Below, piece by piece: positions 40,401 through 48,590 of a stretch of DNA of 64,000 bases. The stretch comes from JBBQKG01 sp038326655 (GTDB lineage Bacteria; Actinomycetota; Thermoleophilia; Solirubrobacterales; JBBDJG01). How positions within the stretch are numbered: the first letter of the stretch is position 1; each line of letters opens with the position of its first letter. The notes beneath the pieces were generated by a model. The model saw only the letters and a program-made list of their open reading frames with translations. It was not told where the DNA came from and made no database searches. The DNA lies in the NCBI GenBank assembly GCA_038326655.1, contig JBBQKG010000015.1:1-64000 (forward strand), written 5' to 3'. Position numbers and translations under genes: made by a program.

Positions 40401-40755
40401 GATGGGTTCCCTCCCTCGTACTTCCTCCGCCTGCCGCAGCCCCTGCCGCTGCGGTCGATATCGGCCAAGCTAACTGGAAAACGAGGACGACACAACTAAT
40501 CTCGGGCGATCGCTGAGCCGGGGTTAGGCGCGGTTGGGCCGGCTTGCGCCGACCCCACCTCTAATCGGCCTGGCGTCAACCTAAGGGCCGAGCTTCGAAC
40601 CTGGAAAAAGGATTCGAGCGCCCGGGAGACTAACCGCCTGGTCAGGAAAGAGTCAAGCCCGACGTCAGGGCTTACCGGAGCTGCTGCGAGACGTTCTGGC
40701 ACTGAGCGGGATTGCTGCGGAGCCGCGGCTGGCTCAGCCCACGATCCAGGGTGTG
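40401..40755 (-). other. Long structured leader/intergenic region upstream of the deacetylase
   Basis: About 355 bp without a supported gene. On the minus strand it holds a probable terminator of the upstream gene (40655-40673). A G+C-rich folded stretch follows, including a stem with a GCAA (GNRA-type) loop at 40536-40555 (GGGTCGGC pairing with GCCGGCCC), and then a purine-rich Shine-Dalgarno. Deacetylase and cell-wall genes in actinobacteria sometimes have riboswitch leaders. I could not match this to a known class. Confidence 0.4.
40655..40673 (-). terminator. Possible terminator after the small secreted protein
   Basis: AAGCCC and GGGCTT arms around a central GACGTC-containing loop, 83 bases after the stop codon. 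On the minus strand it is followed by GACTCTTTCC. The stem is short. Confidence 0.4.
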
Positions 40756-41148
40756 CTATTTCGTTGGCGCGATGTATCCCGTGACTCGCGCAGTGATCCC
40801 CGATACGCGCGAGGTGTTCGTGCAGGTGATCGTCGGAAGCCGGTTCCTACCTGAGAAACCGAGCGTTTCGAACAACACCGTGCCGTCGGCGTAGAAGGTG
40901 CCGTTCACGGTCTGATCCCCGAGGACGACCGCCTTCATCGCGACGAAGTTGCTTCGGCCGTCCAGCAAGTGCAGCGCGGCACCTTCGCTCGGCTGCTTGA
41001 CCGCTTGGAAGTCCGGACCCGAGGTGCAGGAAGTGAACTGGTACGTCAACGTCTGGTTGTTGTCAGGTGCCGCAATTGCCGCGCCTTCAAAACTTGCTGC
41101 GAGCGTCGCGACACACGAAGCGGCTATTACCCGGCGCTTGAGTCGCAT
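40756..41148 (-). CDS. Small secreted protein of unknown function
   Basis: A 130-residue protein with a signal peptide (MRLKRRVIAASCVATLAASFEGAAIAA). The compact beta-rich mature domain has two Cys (FTSCTSG, TITCTNT) that may pair. No family is recognised. GGAGAAGAG lies before the ATG at 41148. It is transcribed in the same direction as tRNA-Gln upstream. Confidence 0.7.
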   Translation of the reverse strand: MRLKRRVIAASCVATLAASFEGAAIAAPDNNQTLTYQFTSCTSGPDFQAVKQPSEGAALHLLDGRSNFVAMKAVVLGDQTVNGTFYADGTVLFETLGFSGRNRLPTITCTNTSRVSGITARVTGYIAPTK

Positions 41149-41227
41149 CTCTTCTCCTTGTCCCCCACCGGGCCGATCCTCTCCGACGGGGATGCCGGAG
41201 TCAACGGGGGCGTGCTGGGCAATGAGG

Positions 41228-41298
41228 CTGCGGAGCGAGGGATCGAACCTCGACCTCCGGGACCAAAACCCGGCGTCCTGCCATTAGACGACTCCGCA
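41228..41298 (-). tRNA. tRNA-Gln (TTG anticodon)
   Basis: A 71-nt cloverleaf on the minus strand. The acceptor TGCGGAG pairs with CTCCGCA. The D arm contains CTAATGGCAGG. The anticodon stem CCGGG/CCCGG holds loop TTTTGGT, giving anticodon TTG (decodes CAA). The T arm GAGGTTCGATCCCTC is canonical and the discriminator base is G, as in tRNA-Gln. CCA is not encoded. It lies about 3 kb upstream of glmU on the same strand; the two are often closer neighbours in actinobacteria. Confidence 0.96.
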
Positions 41299-41353
41299 AC
41301 GGCGCTGCCGCGCCTAGGTTAGTCCGTGAGCACGACCGTGAAAGAGCGCTCGG

Positions 41354-42637
41354 CTAGCGGGGGTCGTCGGCGCGCGTGTGCGCACGGCGCGCGTTCAGCT
41401 CGTCGGATGGTCGCTGCGGCACCCGGCCGCGCTCGGCGCCCCGCTCGAACACGGGCGCGACCGGCGCGCGCACGCCGAGCACCCGCATCGCCTTGAGTCC
41501 GAGGCTGAGGCGCTCGCGGCCGTCCGTCGAGCCCACGTCGAGCCCGGTCAGCTCCTTGATGCGCTCGAGGCGGTAGCGGATCGTATGGCGGTGCGTGAAG
41601 AGCTGCTTGTAGGTGGCCGCCATCGAGGCGTCGTTTGCGAGAAAGGCCCCGAGCGTCATCACGAGCTCGGTCCCGTATTGCTCGTCGTAGGCGACCAGCG
41701 GCGCGACGGTATCGGTGTAGAAGCGCTCCAGCTCAGCCGGGTCGTCGCTCATCGCGGGCAGCAGCAGGCGATAGGCGCCCGTGTCTTCGAAGGCGAGCAG
41801 CCGTCGTTCCGCGAGGGCGTCGGGCGAGGCGACGTTGGAGGCAAGCAGGGCCTCGCCGGCGGCGCGGTGCAGGTCGAGCGGGTCGAGCGCGATCCGGCTG
41901 CGCCCGACGACGGAGGTAAAGCCGGGCATCGCGTCGTCGATCGAGCGCAGCACGGCCTCGGCGGCGCGGCGGCTGGTCGCCTCGTCGGCGCCCGGCACGA
42001 GCACGGCGACCCGCTCGCTGCGAAGCGCCGACAGCGCTCCGGGCGCGATTCCCCGCGCGGCGCGGCCGACGAGCGTGAGCGCGCGTGCCTGCCAGTCGCC
42101 CTCTGCCGGCGCGCGAGCGTGAAGCGCCGCGATCAGCACGGACCCTCCGTTCTCAAGATCGGTTCCGAGCTCCTTGCCGCGCGCGATCAGGTCTCGCCGG
42201 TCGGGGATGGACTCGTCGAGCACCGCTTTCACGAAGCTGCCGACGGCCGCCTCGCCGGCCCGCTCAGGCGCACGCGTGCGCTCGACCTCGAGCGCGAGCG
42301 TCGTGGTCACGAGCCTGATCACCCAGGGCTCGGGCGAATCTCCGCGCGAGCGAAACCGCAGCTGGCCGACGACCGCCTCCGAGACCCGCAGGTCGATCGT
42401 CGCGACGCCGTTCTCCTGGGAGAGCAGGTCGTGCTCCTCGTTCGGCGAGCCTGCCGCGACCGCCAGCACGGCGCCGCGCGAGTCGATCAGCGCGACGATC
42501 GCTCCCAGCGCCGCGGCCGCGCGGCGCGCGGTCTCGGGCAGGCCGGCGCCGGATTCGACCGCCTCGGAGAACGCGTCGACCGCCTCCGGCCCGACGGGGC
42601 TCGTTGCTGCAGGAGTCTCTTGCCGGGCTTCAGCCAT
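41354..42637 (-). CDS. PucR family helix-turn-helix regulator
   Basis: A 427-residue regulator. The N-terminal half looks like a GAF-type sensor domain (VALIDSRGAVLAVAAGSP). The middle is a GGDEF-like remnant (VAVLVPGADEATSRRAAEAVL), and the C-terminal PucR HTH is clear (FLANDASMAATYKQLFTHRHTIRYRLERIKELTGLDV). Relatives control purine or aromatic catabolism; the target here is unknown. A basic 40-residue tail is unusual. It stands 28 bp after a small membrane protein gene. Confidence 0.9.
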   Translation of the reverse strand: MAEARQETPAATSPVGPEAVDAFSEAVESGAGLPETARRAAAALGAIVALIDSRGAVLAVAAGSPNEEHDLLSQENGVATIDLRVSEAVVGQLRFRSRGDSPEPWVIRLVTTTLALEVERTRAPERAGEAAVGSFVKAVLDESIPDRRDLIARGKELGTDLENGGSVLIAALHARAPAEGDWQARALTLVGRAARGIAPGALSALRSERVAVLVPGADEATSRRAAEAVLRSIDDAMPGFTSVVGRSRIALDPLDLHRAAGEALLASNVASPDALAERRLLAFEDTGAYRLLLPAMSDDPAELERFYTDTVAPLVAYDEQYGTELVMTLGAFLANDASMAATYKQLFTHRHTIRYRLERIKELTGLDVGSTDGRERLSLGLKAMRVLGVRAPVAPVFERGAERGRVPQRPSDELNARRAHTRADDPR

Positions 42638-42664
42638 GCGAGTGAACTCAGTCTAGGCCGCGGC

Positions 42665-42916
42665 TCAGAGCCCGATCGTTCCGATCCCGAGCAGCTGGAG
42701 GATCTGGTCCCAGTAGTAGAGGACGATCAGGCCGATCGCGATCCCGGTGCCGACGAACGCGGCCAGCACGAAGATGCTCAGAGTGGCAGCCGCGAGCCGC
42801 TCCCAGGTGCGACCGTAGGCGGTCCAGGCGGGGGCCAGGATCCACACCGCGAAGAACGCAAAACCGACCACGCCGGCCGACGCGAGGATGATGTAGGTGA
42901 CTGTTAGGGGGTCCAC
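42665..42916 (-). CDS. Small two-helix membrane protein of unknown function
   Basis: An 83-residue protein with two clear membrane segments (VTYIILASAGVVGFAFFAVWILA and LSIFVLAAFVGTGIAIGLIVLYYW). The GTG start at 42916 lies 7 bases after the DedA-PAP2 stop, so it is probably in the same operon. No family is recognised. Confidence 0.72.
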   Translation of the reverse strand: MDPLTVTYIILASAGVVGFAFFAVWILAPAWTAYGRTWERLAAATLSIFVLAAFVGTGIAIGLIVLYYWDQILQLLGIGTIGL

Positions 42917-42923
42917 GCGCCGC

Positions 42924-44357
42924 TCACTGTCGTGCGTCCACGGCTGCTGAGCCGCCGAGGCTGTGGCGCAGATAGTGAATCACCAGCGCGACGGCTCCGC
43001 AGATCGAGAACACGCCGAGGGCCACGGCCCATCCGCCGGCCACGTCGCTGAGCCAGTGGGCGCGCAGGTACACCCGCGAGAGCCCGATCAACACCGTGAG
43101 CGTGAGGCCGGTCGCGACCACGGCGAGGCGCCGCGCCGGCGGCCCGTCGCGGGCCAGCAGCACCGCGATCGCGAGATAGGTCACCGCCAGCGCGGCGTGA
43201 CCAGACGGATATGCGAATCCGCTCGTGTGCACGAGCGCGTCGACCGGCCGCGCCCGGTCGACCGACGTCTTCAGCAGGTGGAAGGCGATCGTGGTGAGCC
43301 CGAGGCCGGTCAAGAGCGTGACCGCCTCTGCCACTCGTCGCCGCGCCGTGAGGTAGATGCTGGTCCCGGCTGTCGCGACCAGGACGATCGAGAACCTTCC
43401 CAGGAACGACAGCGCCTTCGCGACCGCGGTGAGCGGGCCCGACTGCATGTCGCGCGCGATGTCGAGGGCCGGGCGGTCGCCGGCGATCAGGGGGTCGCCC
43501 GATTCGATCAAGTTCACCTGGAGCACGATCACGTAGGCGGCCACCGCCGCGACCGCCAGCAGCGTGGTCAACTCGATCCCCAGGCCGCCCGGGGTGAGCC
43601 GGCCGGCCGCGAACCGCAGGGGCGGCCCGACGATGCGCCACAGCGGCCGGAGCGCGGCGGCCCACGCGAAGCGCCCGGCCGCGGCCACTGGACGGAGCAT
43701 CGGCTTCTGGGCCTGCCGCTCGACCCAGGCCGCGAAGCGCCGGCGGTCCTCGGGACGCCGCAGGCGCTTCACCGCCTGGAAGGTGCCGACGATCAGCGCG
43801 ACCACGAGCGCGAGCGCAAGCGCACCCTTGCTTGCAATCCCCGTGATCTGGCTGAAGCTCTGCCAGAAGATGTAGCCGAGCAGGCAGAACGTTGCGCTCC
43901 AGGCGCCCGCGCTGAGGATGTCGTAGGGGAGAAAGCGGCGGTACGGCATCCCCGACGTTCCGGCCGTGAAAGGCATCAGCGGCCGGATCAGTCCGATCCA
44001 TCGCCCCACGATGATCGTCTTGCCGCCGTGATGCGCGAAATATTCCTCGACCTTTCGCAGGCGGTCCTCCGTGAGCCGCACCTTCGGGCCGTGCCTGACC
44101 GCAAAGCTTCGCCCGAAGCGGTGCCCGATCAGGAAGCCGATCGAGTCGCCCGCGACGGCGGCCGCCCAGACGACCCCGATCAGCAGCTCGATCGACAGCG
44201 TGCCCTCGCCGGCCAGCACGCCGCCGAAGATGATCGCGAACTCGCCCGGCGCGACGAAGCCCAGGAAGGCCGCGGTCTCGGCCATCGCCATGAAGCCGAC
44301 CAGCACGTAGGCCCACTGGCCGAGGCCCTTGGCGAGATCCTGGATGAGGTGCTCCAT
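42924..44357 (-). CDS. DedA-PAP2 fusion membrane protein
   Basis: A 477-residue fusion. Residues about 1-200 are a DedA/SNARE-associated domain (FLGFVAPGEFAIIFGGVLAG, DSIGFLIGHRFGR, GRWIGLIRPLMPFTAGTSGMPYRRF). Residues about 270-470 are a PAP2 phosphatase with the three motifs KTSVDRARP, YPSGHA and SRVYLRAHWLSDV. DedA proteins are thought to flip undecaprenyl phosphate or phospholipids, and PAP2 enzymes remove phosphate from undecaprenyl pyrophosphate or phosphatidic acid. The fusion suggests lipid-carrier recycling. ATG at 44357, divergent from a TetR gene. Confidence 0.92.
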   Translation of the reverse strand: MEHLIQDLAKGLGQWAYVLVGFMAMAETAAFLGFVAPGEFAIIFGGVLAGEGTLSIELLIGVVWAAAVAGDSIGFLIGHRFGRSFAVRHGPKVRLTEDRLRKVEEYFAHHGGKTIIVGRWIGLIRPLMPFTAGTSGMPYRRFLPYDILSAGAWSATFCLLGYIFWQSFSQITGIASKGALALALVVALIVGTFQAVKRLRRPEDRRRFAAWVERQAQKPMLRPVAAAGRFAWAAALRPLWRIVGPPLRFAAGRLTPGGLGIELTTLLAVAAVAAYVIVLQVNLIESGDPLIAGDRPALDIARDMQSGPLTAVAKALSFLGRFSIVLVATAGTSIYLTARRRVAEAVTLLTGLGLTTIAFHLLKTSVDRARPVDALVHTSGFAYPSGHAALAVTYLAIAVLLARDGPPARRLAVVATGLTLTVLIGLSRVYLRAHWLSDVAGGWAVALGVFSICGAVALVIHYLRHSLGGSAAVDARQ

Positions 44358-44398
44358 CAGGTCGGCCAGTTTGGCATTTGCGCCTTCGGCCGCGATCT

Positions 44399-44449
44399 GG
44401 TAATCATGTGCTGACCTGAGGTAAGCAATGGATTACCAAAGCACATGAT
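44399..44449. promoter_or_regulatory. Nested inverted repeats covering the start of a TetR gene
   Basis: Two dyads share one centre region: GGTAATC (44399-44405) with GATTACC (44431-44437), and ATCATGTGC (44403-44411) with GCACATGAT (44441-44449). The second right arm contains the ATG start codon of the TetR gene. The site could be an operator for autoregulation and for the divergent DedA-PAP2 gene. Confidence 0.5.
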
Positions 44450-45053
44450 CAGCAACGAGCCGGGCACCAGGGAGCGAATCGTCACCCAGGCGATGCGCCT
44501 TTTTGCTGAACGTGGCTTCCGCGGCACGACCGTGGGCGACATCGAGGAGGCAGCCGGGCTGGCACGCCGGGCGGGCGGCCTCTACAAGCATTTCCGCAGC
44601 AAGGAGGAGGTGCTCGAGGCCGGGATCGAGCGCCACGTCGGCGAGATGGACGTGATCCAGCCCGCGATCGAGATGCTCCCGCTGGGAGACCCGCGCGCGG
44701 AGCTGATGCTCGTCGGCCGTTTCGCGCTCCAGGAACTGGCCAGCGAGATGCCGCTGATGAAAGTGGTGCAAAAGGACGGGGACAGGTTTCCCGAGCTCGC
44801 CGCCACCGTGCGGGAGCGGATCATCACGCGGGGGCACAACCAGGCCCGCACCGTCGTGACGCGGCTCTTGGGCGGCGTCCTGAGCGAGGACGAGACCGCG
44901 GCGCTCGCGGCGGTCGCGCTCGGGTCGCTCGTGGGGTACCGGATCGAGGAGGCGATGTTCGGCCCGCGGCCGGTCGGCGAGGAGCACTTCCTCGAGGCGT
45001 GGGTGGACGTGATCATGAGCTACGCGGACCAAAGAAACGGGGTGAGCGCATGA
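44445..45053 (+). CDS. TetR family transcriptional regulator
   Basis: A 202-residue regulator with HTH TRERIVTQAMRLFAERGFRGTTVGDIEEAAGLARRAGGLYKHFRSKEEVLEA at about 8-60 and a helical ligand domain. Its start codon lies inside an inverted repeat, which favours autoregulation. It is coupled by ATGA overlap to a membrane protein gene and then an AhpD-like gene, so these two are the probable targets. Confidence 0.9.
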   Translation: MISNEPGTRERIVTQAMRLFAERGFRGTTVGDIEEAAGLARRAGGLYKHFRSKEEVLEAGIERHVGEMDVIQPAIEMLPLGDPRAELMLVGRFALQELASEMPLMKVVQKDGDRFPELAATVRERIITRGHNQARTVVTRLLGGVLSEDETAALAAVALGSLVGYRIEEAMFGPRPVGEEHFLEAWVDVIMSYADQRNGVSA

Positions 45054-45541
45054 ACGAGGCACAACGATCGATCGCGGGGCACCGAAACGGGATCCGCGCT
45101 GGGCTGCTGGCGCTGGGTGTGCCGATCGTGCTCGTCGGGGGGTGGGCACTGCTCGCGCCGCACGGCTGGTACGACACCTTCCCCGGCGGCGGCCGGCACT
45201 GGATCTCGGCGCTCGGCCCCTACGACGAGCACCTCGTCCGCGACTTCGGCGCGACCTACCTGGGGCTCGGGTTGCTGCTGGCGGTGGCGGCGTACCTGCT
45301 CGACCGCCTGGTCGTGCAGGTGGCGCTCGGGACCTCGCTCGTGTTCCAGGTGCCGCATTTCATCTTTCACCTCAGCGAGACAGGTCCCTTCTCGACCGGC
45401 GACAACGTCGTGAACCTGGTCCTGCTCGCCTTCGGGCTCGCGCTCACCCTGATCCTGCTGGCGGTCACCCGGCAGCCGCGCTCCGGTACTGCACACGAAC
45501 CACAACCGATCGAAGGAGGAATCACCCATGGCACGCGTTGA
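45050..45541 (+). CDS. Four-helix membrane protein of unknown function
   Basis: A 163-residue protein with four hydrophobic segments (AGLLALGVPIVLVGGWALLA, ATYLGLGLLLAVAAYLL, VVQVALGTSLVFQVPHFIFHL, NVVNLVLLAFGLALTLILLAV). The PHGWYDTFPGGGRHWISALGPYDEHLVRDFGA loop is distinctive. It overlaps the TetR gene (ATGA) and the AhpD-like gene (14 bp). The family is unnamed to me. Confidence 0.75.
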   Translation: MNEAQRSIAGHRNGIRAGLLALGVPIVLVGGWALLAPHGWYDTFPGGGRHWISALGPYDEHLVRDFGATYLGLGLLLAVAAYLLDRLVVQVALGTSLVFQVPHFIFHLSETGPFSTGDNVVNLVLLAFGLALTLILLAVTRQPRSGTAHEPQPIEGGITHGTR

Positions 45542-46109
45542 GGAAAAACATGGCCCGATGGTGCGCGCCGCCCAGTGGTACGCGAAGCGCAAATACGGAC
45601 GGGAGATCACGATCACGCCGGTGATCGCCCACAGCGGCGCGAACATGATCGGCTGGGGCGCATTCGAGTGGTTCCACGAGCACGGCCACAAGGTCGACGA
45701 GCGCCTGAAGACGCTGGCCGCGACGAAGGTCGCCACGAAGGTCGGCTGCCCGTTCTGCATCGACATCGCGACATCGCTCGGCCGCACCGCGGGCGTGACC
45801 GAGGAGCAGCTGCGCGACTTCCACGACTACCGCACGAGCGCGGCCTTCTCCGAGCCCGAGAAACTCGTGCTCGAGTACGCGGACGAGCTCACGACCGAGC
45901 CCGTGGCGATCTCCGAGGAGCTCTTCGCGAGGCTTCGTGAGCACTTCGACGAGCCGCAGATCGTGGAGCTGACGACCGCGATCGCGCTCGAGAACTTCCG
46001 CTCGCGGTTCAACAAAGGACTCGACATCGCCCCGGCCGGCTTCTCGGCGGGACAGTTCTGTCCCGCGCCGGACGCGGTTGCCGCTCAGAGCCTGCGCACG
46101 ACCGCGTAG
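45528..46109 (+). CDS. Carboxymuconolactone decarboxylase / AhpD-like protein
   Basis: A 193-residue all-helical protein with the redox pair CPFC followed by IDIA (KVATKVGCPFCIDIATSLGR, about 66-85), the active-site layout of AhpD-like peroxidase partners. The C-terminal part has CMD-like FSEPEKLVLEYADELT. It may reduce peroxides or take part in aromatic catabolism. AAGGAGGAA precedes the ATG. It overlaps the convergent ispE gene by 25 bp. Confidence 0.87.
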   Translation: MARVEEKHGPMVRAAQWYAKRKYGREITITPVIAHSGANMIGWGAFEWFHEHGHKVDERLKTLAATKVATKVGCPFCIDIATSLGRTAGVTEEQLRDFHDYRTSAAFSEPEKLVLEYADELTTEPVAISEELFARLREHFDEPQIVELTTAIALENFRSRFNKGLDIAPAGFSAGQFCPAPDAVAAQSLRTTA

Positions 46110-46975
46110 TCGCTTCTTGCCGACCGCACGGCGATCGTCTCACCGCTCCAGCGGGGGGCGAGCGCCGCGCGCGCGGCCTCGGCTTCCGCTTCGCTGTCGA
46201 ACAGGCCGAACGCCGTCGGGCCGGACCCGCTGAGCAGCGCCACATGGGCGCCGGCCTCGCGCAGCAGCGTGAGCGCCGGGCCGGCGTGCGGGGCAAGCTC
46301 GAGCGCAGCGTGCTGGAGGTCGTTCTGGAGCATCGCGCTGAACTCGAGCGGCGCGTAGCCCGAGGTGGTGACGGCCTCCTGGAGGTTGCGGCAGTCGTGA
46401 TCGAGGTGCTTGCGCGCGTGACCGAGCCGGTCGAAGTGCGCGTAGACCCCGGCAGTGCTGACGCCGACCTCGCTCGTCAGGAGCACCGCCGCGAGATGCC
46501 AGGTCTTCGGCAGCCGCTCCACGACCTCGCCGGCGCCGAGCACCATGTGCGATCCCGGCTCCACCTGTGACGGCACGTCGGCACCGATCGTCATCGCAAG
46601 CTGCTGAAGCTCCTCCAGGTGCACGGGCGCGCTCGACGCCTTCACCGCCAGCCGCAGCACGGCGCCCGCGTCGGCCGAGCCGCCGCCGAGGCCGCCCGCG
46701 ACCGGGATCCGCTTGTCGATCGTGATGCGCACGGGCGGGCCCTCCCAGCCGAACCGCTCGCGGAACCGCGCGAGCGCCGTCGCCGCGAGGTTCGGGCCCT
46801 CTACGCCGGGACACACGATCTCGTCGGCGTCGGTGGCCGAGGCCTGGAGCGTGAGCGTGTCGGCGAGCGTCACGGCCTGGAACAGCGAGCAGATCTCGTG
46901 CAGGCCGTCATCGCGCCGGTCTCCCACGTAGAGGCACAGGTTCAGCTTCGCGGGGGCCTTCGCCTCGAACCTCAT
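46085..46975 (-). CDS. ispE: 4-diphosphocytidyl-2-C-methyl-D-erythritol kinase
   Basis: A 296-residue GHMP kinase of the MEP isoprenoid pathway. It has AKAPAKLNLCLYVGDRRDDGLHEICSLFQAV at the N terminus, the ATP loop PVAGGLGGGSADAGAVL (about 99-115) and the C-terminal VALLSGSGPTAFGLF. The ATG at 46975 overlaps the rsmA stop (ATGA). The tatD-rsmA-ispE order is typical of actinobacteria. Confidence 0.95.
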   Translation of the reverse strand: MRFEAKAPAKLNLCLYVGDRRDDGLHEICSLFQAVTLADTLTLQASATDADEIVCPGVEGPNLAATALARFRERFGWEGPPVRITIDKRIPVAGGLGGGSADAGAVLRLAVKASSAPVHLEELQQLAMTIGADVPSQVEPGSHMVLGAGEVVERLPKTWHLAAVLLTSEVGVSTAGVYAHFDRLGHARKHLDHDCRNLQEAVTTSGYAPLEFSAMLQNDLQHAALELAPHAGPALTLLREAGAHVALLSGSGPTAFGLFDSEAEAEAARAALAPRWSGETIAVRSARSDYAVVRRL

Positions 46976-47820
46976 GCCGCGCCCCCGCGGAGCCGGGCCG
47001 CGAGCGCGGCGAAGTCTTCCGGAGAAAGCTGCTCGGCGCGCGCGTCGGCCGGATGCCCGAGTTGCTCGAGCGCCACGCGCGCGGCCTCGCGATCGCCTGG
47101 AGCGCCGGTGGCCAGCTCGAGCGAGCGCGGCAGCGCCTTTCTGCGGTGCGCGAACGCGCCGCGGACCAGCGCCGCGACTTCGGGCGCCGCCGCGGGCCCC
47201 TTGCGGCGGAGCACGACGAGTGCCGAGTCGACGTGCGGCGCGGGCCGGAAGACGTTCCGGGAAACCCCGCGTGCGAGCGTCACGTCGCAGGCGAACTGGA
47301 CGAGCGCGCTCGGGATGCCGTACGCCTTGGTGCCGGGCTTCGCCGCCAGCCGGTCTCCGACCTCGCGCTGCACCATCACGCACCACGAGGTGACAGTGGG
47401 CAGCTCGGCGATCGTCTTCAGGATCGCGGGAACCGCAACGCCGTAGGGGAGGTTTGCGACAACCTTCGTCGGTGCCGGATCGAGCACCGCGAGGTCGAGG
47501 TCCATCACGTCGGCGATCACGAGGTTCGTCGCCGGGTGGGGTGCCAGCGTCTCCTCCAGCGCGGGTGCCAGCCGCGGGTCGGTCTCGACCACGTGGAGGT
47601 GTCCGGCTCGAGGCGCCAGGTAGGCGCTCAGGATGCCGAGCCCGCCGCCGATCTCGAGCACGACGTCGTGCTCGCCGAGCTCGGCGAGACGGCCGATCAC
47701 GCCGAGCATGTTGTCGTCCACGAGGAAGTTCTGGCCCAGCTCGCGGTTCGGCCGGATCCCGAGCCGCGACATGCGCTCGAGGCTGGCACGCGCCTCGCTG
47801 ATCTGAGCCGTCGCGCTCAC
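46972..47820 (-). CDS. rsmA: 16S rRNA (adenine1518/1519-N6) dimethyltransferase RsmA (KsgA)
   Basis: A 282-residue methyltransferase that dimethylates two adenines near the 3' end of 16S rRNA. It has the opening RPNRELGQNFLVDDNML, motif I VVLEIGGGLGILSAYLA, VVETDPRL and the catalytic NLPYGVAVPAIL. The GTG start at 47820 overlaps the tatD stop (GTGA). The frame is open further upstream inside tatD but not coding there. Confidence 0.95.
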   Translation of the reverse strand: MSATAQISEARASLERMSRLGIRPNRELGQNFLVDDNMLGVIGRLAELGEHDVVLEIGGGLGILSAYLAPRAGHLHVVETDPRLAPALEETLAPHPATNLVIADVMDLDLAVLDPAPTKVVANLPYGVAVPAILKTIAELPTVTSWCVMVQREVGDRLAAKPGTKAYGIPSALVQFACDVTLARGVSRNVFRPAPHVDSALVVLRRKGPAAAPEVAALVRGAFAHRRKALPRSLELATGAPGDREAARVALEQLGHPADARAEQLSPEDFAALAARLRGGAA

Positions 47821-48566
47821 CACCCGAAGAGGCGGGCGGCGTTGGCGCCGACGATCTGATCGATCGCCTCGTAGGTGGTGCTGCGGAGCTCGGCGATGAA
47901 CTCCGCGGTCTTGGTCACGAACGCGGGCTCGTTTCGCTTGCCGCGCTGCGCCTGGGGCGAGAGAAACGGTGCGTCGGTCTCGACCAGCAGCAGCTCGTCC
48001 GGCACGGCCGTGGCGGCACGCTGGAGCTCGAGCGCCTTCGGATAGGTGACGTTGCCGGCGAACGAGCAGTAGTAGCCGCGCTCGACGCACTCCTCGACCC
48101 GGTCCGTGAGCGAGAAGCAGTGGATGATCACCGGCCGGCCCTCCGCATGCAGGGCGAGCAGCTCGAGCGTGTCATCGGTCGCCTCGCGCGTGTGGATCAC
48201 GAGCGGGCGGTCGAGCATGCGGGCGAGCTCGATCTGGGCGACGAACGCGCGCTGCTGGTCGTCGCGGGGCGCGTAGTCGCGCTTGTAGTCGAGGCCGGTC
48301 TCGCCGATCGCGCGCGCCTTCGGATGAGCCGAGAGCAACTCCAGCTCCGCAAGCCCCGCCTCGTCGAATCCCTCCGACTCGTGCGGATGCCGGCCGATGC
48401 AGGCATACACCTCGTCGTGGCTGTCGGCGGCCGCCAGCGCATGCCGGCCGGACTCGCCGGTCATGCCGATTGCCATCACGCGCTCGACGCCGGCCTCGCG
48501 CGCACGGGACACCAGGTCCGGGACGGGTGACTCGCAAGCGTCCAGGTGACAGTGTGTGTCGACCAT
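47817..48566 (-). CDS. tatD: TatD family metal-dependent DNase
   Basis: A 249-residue TIM-barrel hydrolase with the metal ligands DTHCHLD at the N terminus, IGETGLDYKRDYAP, VIHTREATDDT, IHCFSL and ETDAPFLSPQ. TatD proteins are 3'-5' DNases linked to DNA repair or turnover. It is first of a coupled tatD-rsmA-ispE run. Confidence 0.94.
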   Translation of the reverse strand: MVDTHCHLDACESPVPDLVSRAREAGVERVMAIGMTGESGRHALAAADSHDEVYACIGRHPHESEGFDEAGLAELELLSAHPKARAIGETGLDYKRDYAPRDDQQRAFVAQIELARMLDRPLVIHTREATDDTLELLALHAEGRPVIIHCFSLTDRVEECVERGYYCSFAGNVTYPKALELQRAATAVPDELLLVETDAPFLSPQAQRGKRNEPAFVTKTAEFIAELRSTTYEAIDQIVGANAARLFGW

Positions 48567-48590
48567 CGCAGGAAGTCTATGTGTGACTTT

